A stretch of 64,000 nucleotides of DNA, from NCBI GenBank assembly GCA_049840815.1, contig JASGJI010000019.1, forward strand, positions 407,028-471,027, read 5' to 3'. Source of the stretch: JASGDN01 sp049840815 (GTDB lineage Bacteria; Chloroflexota; Chloroflexia; Thermomicrobiales; UBA6265). The first letter of the stretch is position 1. Each line of letters starts with the position of its first letter. Below the pieces are notes generated by a model. The model did no database searches. It was not told where the DNA came from and worked only from the letters and a program-made list of their open reading frames with translations. Shown here piece after piece: positions 37,820 to 46,596 of this stretch. Both the position numbers and the translations under genes were made by a program.

Positions 37820-39010
37820 ATGACCTTTTCGGCGGACAAGACGGGGTCCAACTACGTGGAACTGACCGAGAGCCGGTTTGGACGACGCACCTTCACGGTC
37901 TCCGCGACGGCGGCTGCCGCGGCGGTGGCGTCTGGCGCATTCGGGATGGGGGCGTTCGCGCAGGAGGCGACGCCGGGCGCTTCCCCGATCGCCTCGGGTG
38001 ATGGCTTCAAGGTCGCGTTCATCTACGTTGGCCCGGTCGGCGACCTCGGCTGGACCTACGCGCACGATCAGGGGCGGCTCTATCTGGAGCAGGTCTTCCC
38101 CGGTATCGAGGCTTCGTATTCGGAGAGCGTGCCGGAGACCGGCGCGGATGCCGAGCGCGTGATCCGCGACTATGCGCAGAAGGGATACAACCTCATCGTC
38201 GCGACGTCGTTCGGATTCATGGACGCGACGGTGAACGTGGCGAAGCAGTTCCCGGACACGCAGTTCATCCATATCTCCGGCTACAAGACGGCCGAGAACC
38301 TGAGCACCGCCTTCGGCAAGATCGAGGAGCCGCGGTACGTTTCCGGTCAGTTGGCGGCGACGCTGGCACCGTCTGGCAAGCTCGGCTATGTCGCGGCCTT
38401 CCCGATTCCGGAAGTCATTCGTGGCATCAATGCCTTCACGCTCGGCGTGCGCAAGATCAACCCGGAAGCGACTGTGCAGGTGGTGTGGACCAACACCTGG
38501 TACGACCCGCAGAAGGAGCGGCAGGCGGCAGAGGCGCTGCTGGATGGCGGGGCGGACGTGATCGCCCAGCACCAGGACACCGCTGGCCCGCAGCAGGCCG
38601 CCGAGGCTGCCGGCAAGTATGGGGTCGGGTACAACGCGGACATGGCGCCGTTGGCCCCGAAGGCGGTCATCACCTGTGCGATCTGGCATTGGGGTGTCTA
38701 CTACGCGGGGGCCGTGAAGAGCATCATGGACGGCACCTGGCAGTCAAACTCCTTCTGGGGCGGCTGGAAGGATGGGCTCGTCGACCTCTCGCCGATCGCC
38801 GACTTCGTGGAAGCGACCGAGAAGGAGAATGCGATCGCCGAGGAGCAGTCCTTCAAGGCGGGCGATCAGGACATCTTCACGATCTTCACCGGCCCGCTGA
38901 ACGGGCAGGATGGCTCCGAGAAGGTCGCCGAGGGCACCGCGATGTCGGCCGAGGATCTGCTGGGGATGAACTGGTTCGTCGAAGGCGTCCAAGGCGAGCT
39001 GCCGAGCTAG
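37820..39010 (+). CDS. BMP-family ABC transporter substrate-binding protein
   Basis: 396 aa. Twin-arginine-like signal (FGRRTFTVSATAAAAAV) with cleavage near FAQEA. The PnrA/BMP fold is plain: VAFIYVGPVGDLGWTYAHDQG, ATSFGFMDATVNVAKQFPDT, GYVAAFPIPEVIRGINAFTLG and DVIAQHQDTAGPQQAAE. These proteins bind nucleosides or purine-like compounds; the ureide and nucleobase genes nearby support that. First gene of a four-gene importer. ATG 37820 follows GGGAGAGGGATTC. Confidence 0.9.
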   Translation: MTFSADKTGSNYVELTESRFGRRTFTVSATAAAAAVASGAFGMGAFAQEATPGASPIASGDGFKVAFIYVGPVGDLGWTYAHDQGRLYLEQVFPGIEASYSESVPETGADAERVIRDYAQKGYNLIVATSFGFMDATVNVAKQFPDTQFIHISGYKTAENLSTAFGKIEEPRYVSGQLAATLAPSGKLGYVAAFPIPEVIRGINAFTLGVRKINPEATVQVVWTNTWYDPQKERQAAEALLDGGADVIAQHQDTAGPQQAAEAAGKYGVGYNADMAPLAPKAVITCAIWHWGVYYAGAVKSIMDGTWQSNSFWGGWKDGLVDLSPIADFVEATEKENAIAEEQSFKAGDQDIFTIFTGPLNGQDGSEKVAEGTAMSAEDLLGMNWFVEGVQGELPS

Positions 39011-39160
39011 GCCGGGACCGCGCGTCGGGATGTCGTCGCGCGGGCCGTCGGCCAGATGCGGCGGTCGCGTCAGGCAGATTGGTTCGGTGGGCCACGTCGG
39101 GCGGCCACAAGTGCCGCATCTACGAGGGTGATTGCCGTCGTCGTGAAGGCGGTGACACGG

Positions 39161-39191
39161 ACGGTCGCGGGAATCGATTCCCGGCGACCGT
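39161..39191 (+). terminator. Stem-loop between binding protein and ATPase genes
   Basis: ACGGTCGCGGGAATC pairs with GATTCCCGGCGACCGT around a tight loop. Inside the operon, such a structure usually dampens downstream expression and protects the abundant binding-protein mRNA. Confidence 0.6.
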
Positions 39192-39239
39192 CCGCCGTTC
39201 CGGGGGATTGGCTGGCGGCAACGTCAGGGAGAGGTGAGG

Positions 39240-40859
39240 ATGGCGGGTGCGCCAGCAGCGTCCGACGCGTCGGGCGGCGAGGCGATCGGACTTTATGGCG
39301 TGACGAAGCGGTTCGGCCCGGTGGTGGCGAACCGCGATGTCACGTTCTCGGCGAGCTGGGGCGAGGTTCACGCGCTGGTTGGCGAGAACGGAGCCGGCAA
39401 ATCGACCCTGATGAGCATCCTGGCCGGGCTGTACCGTCCCGATGCCGGGGTGGTGCGCATCGATGGCGCGCCGGTCGAGTTCCGATCGCCGGGCGATGCG
39501 CGCGCGGCGGGGGTGGGGATGGTCTACCAGCACTTCATGCTGGTGGAATCGTTCACCGTTACCGAGAACGTGATGCTTGGCGATGCTGCCTCCGGGTTGC
39601 GACTCGATACGGCGGCGGTCGAGGCCGACCTGCGTCGGCTGAGCGTCGAATACGGGCTGGACATCGATCCGCGAGCCCATATCTGGCAGCTTTCCGTGGG
39701 AGAGCGACAGCGTGTGGAGATCGTGCGCTCGCTGCACCAGGGGGCGCGCATCCTCGTGCTGGACGAGCCGACCGCCGTGCTGACGCCGGGCGAATCCGAC
39801 CAGCTGATCGCAACCTTGCGGGGGATGGCCGCCCGAGGGTTCTGCATCATCTTCATCTCCCACAAGCTGGATGAGGTGTTGACCGTTGCCGATCGCATCT
39901 CCGTGCTCCGGCGTGGCGAACTGATCGGGACGGTTGCCAGCGCCGTGACGACGCGCCGCGATCTTGCCCGGATGATGGTCGGGCGCGAACTTGCGGCGTC
40001 GTTGCTTGATGAGGGGGAGGCGCCGCCACATCCCACCGGGCCGGTCGTGCTCGCGGTGGAAGACCTCTCGGCGAATGGCGACAAGGGCCTGTCCGCGCTG
40101 CGGCATGTCTCCTTCGCGATCCGGTCCGGGGAGACGTTGGGCGTTGCAGGTGTGGCCGGAAACGGTCAGCGCGAGCTCGGCGAGGTGATCGCCGGCATGC
40201 GGAAGGCCACCACCGGACAGGTTCGCCTCGGGGAGCGTGACCTGACGAACCGCCATCCGCGCGAGGTCGCGGCGGCGGGGGTCGCGCATGTCCCGGAGGA
40301 TCGTCTCGGCACTGGCCTCGCGCCGACGCTGGAGGTGGAGCAGAACGCGATCCTCCGGGCGTATGAGGCGAAGCCGCTCGCCCGTGGCTCGTTCCTCGTG
40401 TCCACGGCCATCGGTCGCTTTACCGACGACCTGGTGGAGCAGTACGACGTGAAGACGCCGAGCCGCTCGACGCCGGTGCGCGATCTCTCGGGAGGCAATC
40501 AGCAGAAGTTGCTGATTGCGCGGGAGCTGGCGGGCGAGCCGGCGGCCATCGTCGCGGTGCATCCGACGCGGGGAGTCGACGTCGGGGCGGCGGAACTGAT
40601 CCACAATGTGCTGCGAGCCCAGCGGGAGCGCGGCGCGGCGACGTTGCTCGTCTCGGAGGATCTGGAGGAACTGCTTGCCCTTTGCGATCGTATCCTCGTG
40701 CTGTCGGAGGGACAGGTGATGGGGGTCGTGCGGGCGCATGGGGCGGATATCGAGGTGATCGGGGAAATGATGGCGGGCACATCGCTGGCGACGATCGAGG
40801 CGACCAGCGGCGCCGTTGGTGAGGCCTCTGCGGCGAAGGGGGCGGATGCGAATGGCTAG
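39240..40859 (+). CDS. Nucleoside/sugar-type ABC ATPase with two ATPase domains
   Basis: 539 aa. Domain 1 has Walker A GENGAGKS, signature LSVGERQRVEI and Walker B ILVLDEPTAVLTP. Domain 2 has a degenerate first loop (GVAGNGQRELGEV) and signature LSGGNQQKLLIAREL followed by HPTRGVDVGA, the standard asymmetry of the RbsA/MglA/BMP-linked class. Works with the two permeases below. ATG 39240 after GAGAGGTGAGG. Confidence 0.92.
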   Translation: MAGAPAASDASGGEAIGLYGVTKRFGPVVANRDVTFSASWGEVHALVGENGAGKSTLMSILAGLYRPDAGVVRIDGAPVEFRSPGDARAAGVGMVYQHFMLVESFTVTENVMLGDAASGLRLDTAAVEADLRRLSVEYGLDIDPRAHIWQLSVGERQRVEIVRSLHQGARILVLDEPTAVLTPGESDQLIATLRGMAARGFCIIFISHKLDEVLTVADRISVLRRGELIGTVASAVTTRRDLARMMVGRELAASLLDEGEAPPHPTGPVVLAVEDLSANGDKGLSALRHVSFAIRSGETLGVAGVAGNGQRELGEVIAGMRKATTGQVRLGERDLTNRHPREVAAAGVAHVPEDRLGTGLAPTLEVEQNAILRAYEAKPLARGSFLVSTAIGRFTDDLVEQYDVKTPSRSTPVRDLSGGNQQKLLIARELAGEPAAIVAVHPTRGVDVGAAELIHNVLRAQRERGAATLLVSEDLEELLALCDRILVLSEGQVMGVVRAHGADIEVIGEMMAGTSLATIEATSGAVGEASAAKGADANG

Positions 40860-41991
40860 GGCAACGGCGCCGCTCGCGTCGCGGGGGCCGTCGCGGCGGT
40901 GGAAGCTGGAGCGCGTGCAGCGTCCGACCGTGCTGGCGCAGGCGGTGGTGACGGTTGCGAGTGTCCTGCTTGGGCTGGTGCTCGGAGGGATCATCATGAT
41001 CCTCGCCGGGGAGAACCCGATCGAGGTGTACAAGGCGATGTACACCGGCGCGTTCTCCGGCGAGTACAACCTCTCCGAGACGTTGGTGAAGATGATCCCG
41101 CTGCTGCTGACCGGTCTCGGCGTGTCGATCGCCTTCCGGATGCAGCTGTGGAACATCGGCGCGGAGGGACAGTTCTACTTCGGCGCGATCTTCGCGACCG
41201 GGGTGGCGATCTTCTGGCTGCCGAATGCGGGTCCGTGGCTGGTGATTCCCGCGATGATGGTCGCCGGGATGCTCGGCGGGGCCTTGTGGGCGGCGATTCC
41301 GGGCGCGTTGCGCGGGTACCTCGGCGTCAACGAGACGATCACGACGTTGATGATGAACTACATCGCGATCCTGATCTCCGAATACCTGGTCCATGGGCCA
41401 TGGCGCGATCCAAAGGGCTTCGGGTTCCCTGGCACCGAGTCGTTCTCCGACGCAACCTACCTGCCGACGTGGGGCACGACGCGCGTGCATCTGGGCCTCG
41501 TCTTCGGCCTCGTTGCGGCGGTGGTGCTGACGGTCGTCTTCCGGCGCACGCGCTGGGGGTACGAGATCGGCGTCACTGGGGCCAGCGAGCGGGTCGCGAA
41601 GTATGCCGGGATGCGGACTGCCCGCAATATCGTGCTGGTGCTGGCTTTCAGCGGCGCGTTGGCAGGCCTCGCGGGCATGGCGGAAGTCGCCGGGATCAAT
41701 CATTCGCTGCAACGCGGTCTTTCACCGGGTTACGGCTACACGGCGATCATCGTGGCGTGGCTGGGGCGGCTGAATCCGTTCGGGATCGTGGTCGTCTCGT
41801 TCCTGCTGGCCGGACTGCTGGTTGGTGGCGATCAGTTGCAGATCACGCTCGGGCTGCCCTCGGCGATCGCGCCGATGTTGCAGGGCGTGATCCTCTTCTG
41901 CCTGCTGGCGGGGGACTTCTTCACGCGCTATCGTGTCGCCCGCGTCCAGCCGGTTGTGCCCGCGTCGACCGCTGGGGAGGTGGCGGCATGA
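40852..41991 (+). CDS. Nucleoside-type ABC transporter permease 1
   Basis: 379 aa, about nine membrane segments, BPD_transp_2 family. Conserved pieces: ENPIEVYKAMYTGAF, LLLTGLGVSIAFRMQLWNIG, AEGQFYFGAIFATG, LGVNETITTLMMNYIA and VTGASERVAKYAGM. Start ATG overlaps the ATPase 3' end by 8 bp. Confidence 0.9.
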   Translation: MARATAPLASRGPSRRWKLERVQRPTVLAQAVVTVASVLLGLVLGGIIMILAGENPIEVYKAMYTGAFSGEYNLSETLVKMIPLLLTGLGVSIAFRMQLWNIGAEGQFYFGAIFATGVAIFWLPNAGPWLVIPAMMVAGMLGGALWAAIPGALRGYLGVNETITTLMMNYIAILISEYLVHGPWRDPKGFGFPGTESFSDATYLPTWGTTRVHLGLVFGLVAAVVLTVVFRRTRWGYEIGVTGASERVAKYAGMRTARNIVLVLAFSGALAGLAGMAEVAGINHSLQRGLSPGYGYTAIIVAWLGRLNPFGIVVVSFLLAGLLVGGDQLQITLGLPSAIAPMLQGVILFCLLAGDFFTRYRVARVQPVVPASTAGEVAA

Positions 41992-42932
41992 GCGAGGTTC
42001 TGACGCTCGGCTTCATCACCTCGGTGCTGGCGGCGGCGGTCGCGTCTGGCGCGGCCCTGCTCTATGCGGCGCTCGGGGAGACGCTGGCCGAACGCTCCGG
42101 CGTGCTCAATCTCGGTGTCGAGGGCATGATGCTGATGGGGGCGCTGGCCGGATTCGCGGCCTGCACCTGGTCCGGTAGCGCCTGGATCGGCGTCCTCGGG
42201 GCGATCGTGGCGGGCGGCGCGATGGCGCTGATTCACGCGGTGCTGACGGTCTCATTCCAGGCGAATCAGGTGGTGAGCGGTCTGGCCCTGACGCTGTTCG
42301 GACAGGGGCTTACGGCCTATCTTGGCTCCTCCTCCGTGGGGAAGGCGCCGCCGGAATCCTTCACGAAGCTGGCGATTCCGGTGCTGAGCGACATTCCGCG
42401 ACTTGGCACGATCCTGTTCAGGCAAGATGCGCTGGTCTATCTCGGCTACGTGACGGTGCCGCTGATCTGGTGGTTCGTCTACCGGACGCGACCGGGGCTG
42501 AAGCTTCGAGCGGTGGGAGAGAACCCCGCGACGGCTGATGCGATGGGCATCGACGTGGCGCGCATGCGATATGCCTATGTCGTGATCGGTGGCGCGTTCG
42601 CCGGGCTGGGTGGTGCGGTGATCTCGCTGGCGACGAATCCCGGCTGGTCGGAGAACATGACTGCCGGACGCGGCTGGATCGCGGTGGCGCTGGTGATCTT
42701 CGGCATGTGGAATCCGGCCCGGGTGGCCGCCGGGGCGCTGCTCTTCGGGGCGGTGGAGGCCGCGCAGTTCCGCCTGCAGGGGGTGAACGTGCCGATCTCG
42801 TCATTCTTCCTGAACATGCTGCCCTATGTCTTTACGATCGTTGTCCTGGTCTTCGCGACGCAGCAGTCGCGGGCGAAGCGGCTCGGTTCACCCGCGGCGC
42901 TTGGCAAGCCCTACGTCCGCGAGGAACGCTGA
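41988..42932 (+). CDS. Nucleoside-type ABC transporter permease 2
   Basis: 314 aa with eight or nine membrane segments. GETLAERSGVLNLGVEGMML and SFQANQVVSGLALTLFGQGL are typical of the second permease of BMP-linked importers; AVGENPATADAMGIDV is the coupling region. ATGA overlap with permease 1. Confidence 0.9.
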   Translation: MSEVLTLGFITSVLAAAVASGAALLYAALGETLAERSGVLNLGVEGMMLMGALAGFAACTWSGSAWIGVLGAIVAGGAMALIHAVLTVSFQANQVVSGLALTLFGQGLTAYLGSSSVGKAPPESFTKLAIPVLSDIPRLGTILFRQDALVYLGYVTVPLIWWFVYRTRPGLKLRAVGENPATADAMGIDVARMRYAYVVIGGAFAGLGGAVISLATNPGWSENMTAGRGWIAVALVIFGMWNPARVAAGALLFGAVEAAQFRLQGVNVPISSFFLNMLPYVFTIVVLVFATQQSRAKRLGSPAALGKPYVREER

Positions 42933-42978
42933 CCGCGCCCTGACCCTGGCCGACGACGGATCGAGTCTAGTCCCTCTC

Positions 42979-43890
42979 ATGAATGGAATCGCTGGCATGC
43001 CCGAATCGCTCCCCCGTTACGAACGTCCGAAAGAGGCTCCTCCCGCTCCGGTCGTGCTCGATCCCGATACCGTGATTCCGGCATCCTCGCTCGAGGATGC
43101 GCTCGCCGACTCGACGCTTTCGGAGGGCGGCAAGGCCCTGACACGCGGGTTGATCCAGCTCGGACGCACGGCGATCTTTGGTGGCGGTGGCGCGGGCATC
43201 GAATACGGGAGCCTGCTGAAGACGGCGGCGCGACCCGACTACATCGCGGCACACGTGCACGAGGTGGGAGAGCACCTGCGCGAGCGGCAGGTGGACATGC
43301 TGATGGTGCCGGGGATGTCCGGCTATCCAGTCGGGGCCATGTATTCGGTGGTCTCGGGAGTGCCAGCGGTGTTGCTCAAGAAGCAGCGGCATGAGCGGAC
43401 GGTGCCGGAGGGAGGGTACCCGCCGGGGGCATTCGTGATCCCCTCGTACACGGGCGATGCCGATGTGCTGATCAGTGCGGACCTCGCCTCCGTGCAGGAT
43501 ATCGTCGATACCGTTCTCCGGGCGCAACTGGAGGCCCAGCGGGAAGGGGATCACCTCGCATTCTCGCTGCGGGTGGCCGGGGCGGACGACATCATCGACA
43601 AGGCGACTATGAGCCAGGCGGTGAGCGATAGCGCGTTGATCGTCGGGAAGGCGGCGATCCGGGACTTCGTGGAGCGGTATCGGCAGGAGTCCGGTGACGG
43701 ACGACCTGTCTCGGACACGGTGGACGTGGTCGCCTGGGTGACGCCGCTGATCAAGGGGTACAACCGCCCGCACGAGCAGCTCCAGCGCTGGTTCGGGATC
43801 ACGCCATTCGCCGGGGTGAACGTGACCAGCGTCCATCTCGATCCGCCCGCGATCGGCATCGAGGGATTGGGGATCGTCGCCTTCCGGTGA
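42979..43890 (+). CDS. Phosphoribosyltransferase-like protein (tentative)
   Basis: 303 aa from ATG 42979 (42997 also possible; neither has a strong ribosome site). The centre, VDMLMVPGMSGYPVGAMYSV then VSGVPAVLLKKQ and VLISADLASVQDIVDTVL, resembles the type I PRTase layout (substrate strand, K-containing strand, PRPP loop), but the PRPP motif lacks the usual DDxxxTG and reads SADLASVQD. N-terminal and C-terminal ~90 residues are unfamiliar. Placed 46 bp after a nucleoside-type importer, a salvage role is plausible but unproven. Confidence 0.45.
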   Translation: MNGIAGMPESLPRYERPKEAPPAPVVLDPDTVIPASSLEDALADSTLSEGGKALTRGLIQLGRTAIFGGGGAGIEYGSLLKTAARPDYIAAHVHEVGEHLRERQVDMLMVPGMSGYPVGAMYSVVSGVPAVLLKKQRHERTVPEGGYPPGAFVIPSYTGDADVLISADLASVQDIVDTVLRAQLEAQREGDHLAFSLRVAGADDIIDKATMSQAVSDSALIVGKAAIRDFVERYRQESGDGRPVSDTVDVVAWVTPLIKGYNRPHEQLQRWFGITPFAGVNVTSVHLDPPAIGIEGLGIVAFR

Positions 43891-44381
43891 CGCCTCGCGG
43901 GCTTGCGTGATGCCGAATCCAGATGGCCAGCGGGTGACTGGATGCCGGGCTTGTCGGGCGGTGAGACTGGCCCGCGACACGATCGTTCAGCGTTGCTTGG
44001 TGGATCACCTCGCCTACCTTGACGCTGCATGGCGGCCCGCTTCCCGGGAGCGATCTCCGATCCAAAGAGACTTGGCGAGAGAACCGCGCAGTGGATCGTC
44101 TCGCTCTGCCTGGCATGAGGGATGGATGCTTGGGCCGGACCGACACGGGGTCGGTCTCTACGTACGCACGCTTGTAGGGGCCGACATCGTGTCGGTCCGG
44201 CCGCCATGCAGCATCAAGGTATGCGAAACGGGCCGTTCCTGCTCGGTTGCGGAGCAGAATCCCTGCACGGAGCGATCCCCCTTCCGGCGAAGCCGGAACC
44301 CGGTGTCGGCATGGACGACGCCTGAACTGCCGCATCGTTTGGCGGAGTTGTGAGACGAACGCCGGTCGCGCGGGGACTGAA
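43891..44381. other. Intergenic region carrying a composite inverted-repeat element
   Basis: 491 bp without a gene. Contains the inverted repeat 44015-44037/44199-44221 enclosing two GACCGACAC-family palindromes at 44137-44200, and a CTTCCGGCGAAGCCGGAA hairpin near 44280-44297. Open frames across it on both strands share the same peptide because of the inverted repeat. Confidence 0.7.
44015..44221. repeat. Long inverted repeat, possible MITE-like element
   Basis: TACCTTGACGCTGCATGGCG (44015-44034, continuing GCC) and its complement at 44199-44221 differ at one base over 23. They enclose ~160 bp with two copies of the GACCGACAC palindrome. No transposase seen. Confidence 0.6.
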
Positions 44382-45656
44382 CTACGCCGTGCTTTCGATG
44401 ATCTCGCGTACCAGCTCATCCGCTGCTTCGATGCCCGACTTGCCGCCGATGGTGCCTTCCACGGCGACGAAGATTGCGATGCCTGGACCGCGCATCTGAC
44501 AACTCGTGGAGCCGGCCGGGAGCGTGGAGAGTTTCGTCAGGCCCGCCGTGCGATTCACGATGTCGCAACCGGGCGGGTTCGGGAGTGATGAGTAGGCGGT
44601 ATTGGCCGAGTAATCCGTGTCCCAACTTCCCATGAACGCCGTCTGTACGGCGAACATGCCGTCCTCCACCTGGTTGGTAGGGACGTTGGAGACGACGAGC
44701 GGCAGCAGGATCACGATTGCCCGCGAGCCGTCCGGTCCGACGTAGATGGCGCTGCGACCGTCGCCGGGAAAGATGCGGGCATCGATCGCGTTCAGCCCCG
44801 GGGAGACCGCTTGTGCATCCCCATGCCGAACCTCGGACCAGCCGGTGCCAAGCGCATCCGGTGCCGGCATCATGGCCAGCAGGTCGCGGTCGGAGACGAC
44901 GGTGCCGGAACTGTTGATCGTGCCATCGGGCGCGGTAGACCCCGCCTCGACGGTGATGCTTCCCTGCATGCCTTTGTCCCGATGACCGGGAACCGAGCAG
45001 TAGAAGGTGAAGGTGCTGCCTGGCTCGATGTTGCCGGGGACGCGGACGATCGTTGTCTCACCGGGAGCGACCGTAACATTCATGTTCCATTCGTCCACGA
45101 CGAAGTGATGTTCCAGCACGCCGGTATTGACGAGCTGGAGAAAGGACCCCGCCGGTGCTGTCAGCGTCGCCGGGGTGAAGGTGAAATCGTCGCTGAGCGT
45201 GAGGGTTGCCGAGTCGCGCGATGCCGTTGGGGTGGCATCGGCGATGGCATCATCGGGCGAGACGATGGTGATGGTGCCCTGTTGACCCTGCCGTCGATGA
45301 TTCCCGACGGAACAGAAGAAGGTGAAGGTATCGCCGATCTCGACATCATCGGGGACGGTGACGGTCACCGTCTCCAGGCTTGGCAGATCGACGGATATGC
45401 CCCATTCGGCGACGGTGAAGGTATGCGGATCGATTCCTCGGTTGGTGACGTCGATGGTCTGTCCCGGCGCGAGCCGGAGCGAGGAGAGCGACCACTGGGC
45501 GGGGTCGAGGGCATCCAGTTGGACCACCGGCAGCGCGGACGATGCTGCGCGTGCCATCGACGGAGCGCTGGGGAGGCTGAGCGGGAGCAAGGAGAGAAGC
45601 AGCGCGACCAGCAGGGCGATCCGGGAATGCGTCGGCGTGGTGGGAGATTGGGGCAT
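44382..45656 (-). CDS. Secreted protein with two cupredoxin domains
   Basis: 424 aa. Signal peptide (IALLVALLLSLLPLSLPSAP). Cupredoxin 1 (~50-130) has His in DPHTFTV and FCSVGNHRRQGQQG; cupredoxin 2 (~150-235) has EHHFVVDE and YCSVPGHRDKGMQG. Both give the His-Cys-His type 1 copper ligands; the axial position is Met in domain 2 and apparently Gln in domain 1. The C-terminal ~180 residues (MPAPDALGTGWSEVRHGD onward) are a separate unrecognised domain with paired Cys. Likely an electron carrier or copper-binding envelope protein. Starts 75 bp downstream of the XRE regulator gene on the same strand. Confidence 0.82.
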   Translation of the reverse strand: MPQSPTTPTHSRIALLVALLLSLLPLSLPSAPSMARAASSALPVVQLDALDPAQWSLSSLRLAPGQTIDVTNRGIDPHTFTVAEWGISVDLPSLETVTVTVPDDVEIGDTFTFFCSVGNHRRQGQQGTITIVSPDDAIADATPTASRDSATLTLSDDFTFTPATLTAPAGSFLQLVNTGVLEHHFVVDEWNMNVTVAPGETTIVRVPGNIEPGSTFTFYCSVPGHRDKGMQGSITVEAGSTAPDGTINSSGTVVSDRDLLAMMPAPDALGTGWSEVRHGDAQAVSPGLNAIDARIFPGDGRSAIYVGPDGSRAIVILLPLVVSNVPTNQVEDGMFAVQTAFMGSWDTDYSANTAYSSLPNPPGCDIVNRTAGLTKLSTLPAGSTSCQMRGPGIAIFVAVEGTIGGKSGIEAADELVREIIESTA

Positions 45657-45731
45657 GAATCATGTCCTGGCCGGAACGCGGGGCGTCGCAGGCGGCCCGG
45701 CATGAGCGCGGTGGTGGCTATCCGGCGGCGA

Positions 45732-46184
45732 TCAGTAGGTATCGAGGCGCTGGAGCTTGCAGTAGGCGATGGCCATGCGGAGGACGGTGCGGACCTCATT
45801 CTTGGCGGCGGCGGAGAGCCGGGTATCGCCAAGGATCTGCGCCAGCTCGACGAGCAGGGGATCATCCCACAGTTCGGAGCGGAATCCGGCGGAGGCCAGC
45901 AGGCGGTCGCGATCGGAGACGGGGAGCGCCATGGCGTTCGCCAGCTGGATAACCGTATCGCGCTCCGGGGTGCGTGCTCCCTGCTCGAAGCGGGTGATGG
46001 AACTGGGGTCGAAGTGAGCGCGCTTGGCGAGATCGGCCTTGGTCCAGCCGCGCTCGATCCGGAGGCGTTGCAGAAGCTCGGCGAAGGAGAGATCCCCGGA
46101 TGCAGGCGTGCCGCCGGGGATGTCGATCTCGGGCATCACCTGGCGTTCGACGATGTCCCTCTGGCTCAGTACGCGGTCGTCCAT
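45732..46184 (-). CDS. XRE-family helix-turn-helix regulator
   Basis: 150 aa. HTH in residues ~34-90: LLQRLRIERGWTKADLAKRA, then DPSSITRFEQGARTPERDTV. The C-terminal ~55 residues (AGFRSELWDDPLLVELAQIL onward) resemble the tail of MmyB-like or related XRE proteins but lack a known ligand domain. Divergent from the NCS2 permease and upstream of the cupredoxin gene on the same strand; either may be its target. Confidence 0.85.
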   Translation of the reverse strand: MDDRVLSQRDIVERQVMPEIDIPGGTPASGDLSFAELLQRLRIERGWTKADLAKRAHFDPSSITRFEQGARTPERDTVIQLANAMALPVSDRDRLLASAGFRSELWDDPLLVELAQILGDTRLSAAAKNEVRTVLRMAIAYCKLQRLDTY

Positions 46185-46596
46185 GGCGCGGCGGTTCCCC
46201 TGCGGTAGTCGGTCGTGGCGATTGTCCAGTGACGCGGCGGGCGTGGAGTCGAATCGGGCGTCGGTGGCGAGTCGTGTGGAGTTGCCTTGCCGTCAAGATA
46301 CCCCATCGCGTCGCATTCGGCACGGATGGGGAGTGAGCCGGCAGCAAAGAGGAAAGAGCGGCACGCGCGGACCGAGCGTTTCGGAGAGATCACCGATTCC
46401 ATTCGTCCCTCCTCTTTTCCCATTTCTTTCGGCTCTTTTCTCGTGGAGGGGGTGTGTCGAAAAGGCACGCGTTGCGCGGACGATGCCGGGGCCGCACAAT
46501 GAATCGAATCGAGTCGCATTCCTGTCAGGATGGGTGGCAGCGAGTTCCGGGGGGACCTCTGGTCACAGGGCCGGGCCGCGGGGGAGCAGAACGACA
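46185..46596. other. Divergent regulatory region, XRE gene / NCS2 permease
   Basis: 412 bp, pyrimidine-rich around 46405-46445 (CCCTCCTCTTTTCCC). Should contain both promoters; no palindromic operator or riboswitch fold was recognised. Confidence 0.5.

Noticed and set aside
43907..44419. Two opposing ORFs sharing the peptide AYLDAAWRP
   Set aside because: The shared peptide comes from the intergenic inverted repeat; neither ORF has a ribosome site or family.
46185..46596. Possible purine or xanthine riboswitch before the NCS2 permease
   Set aside because: No conserved aptamer core could be recognised in the leader.
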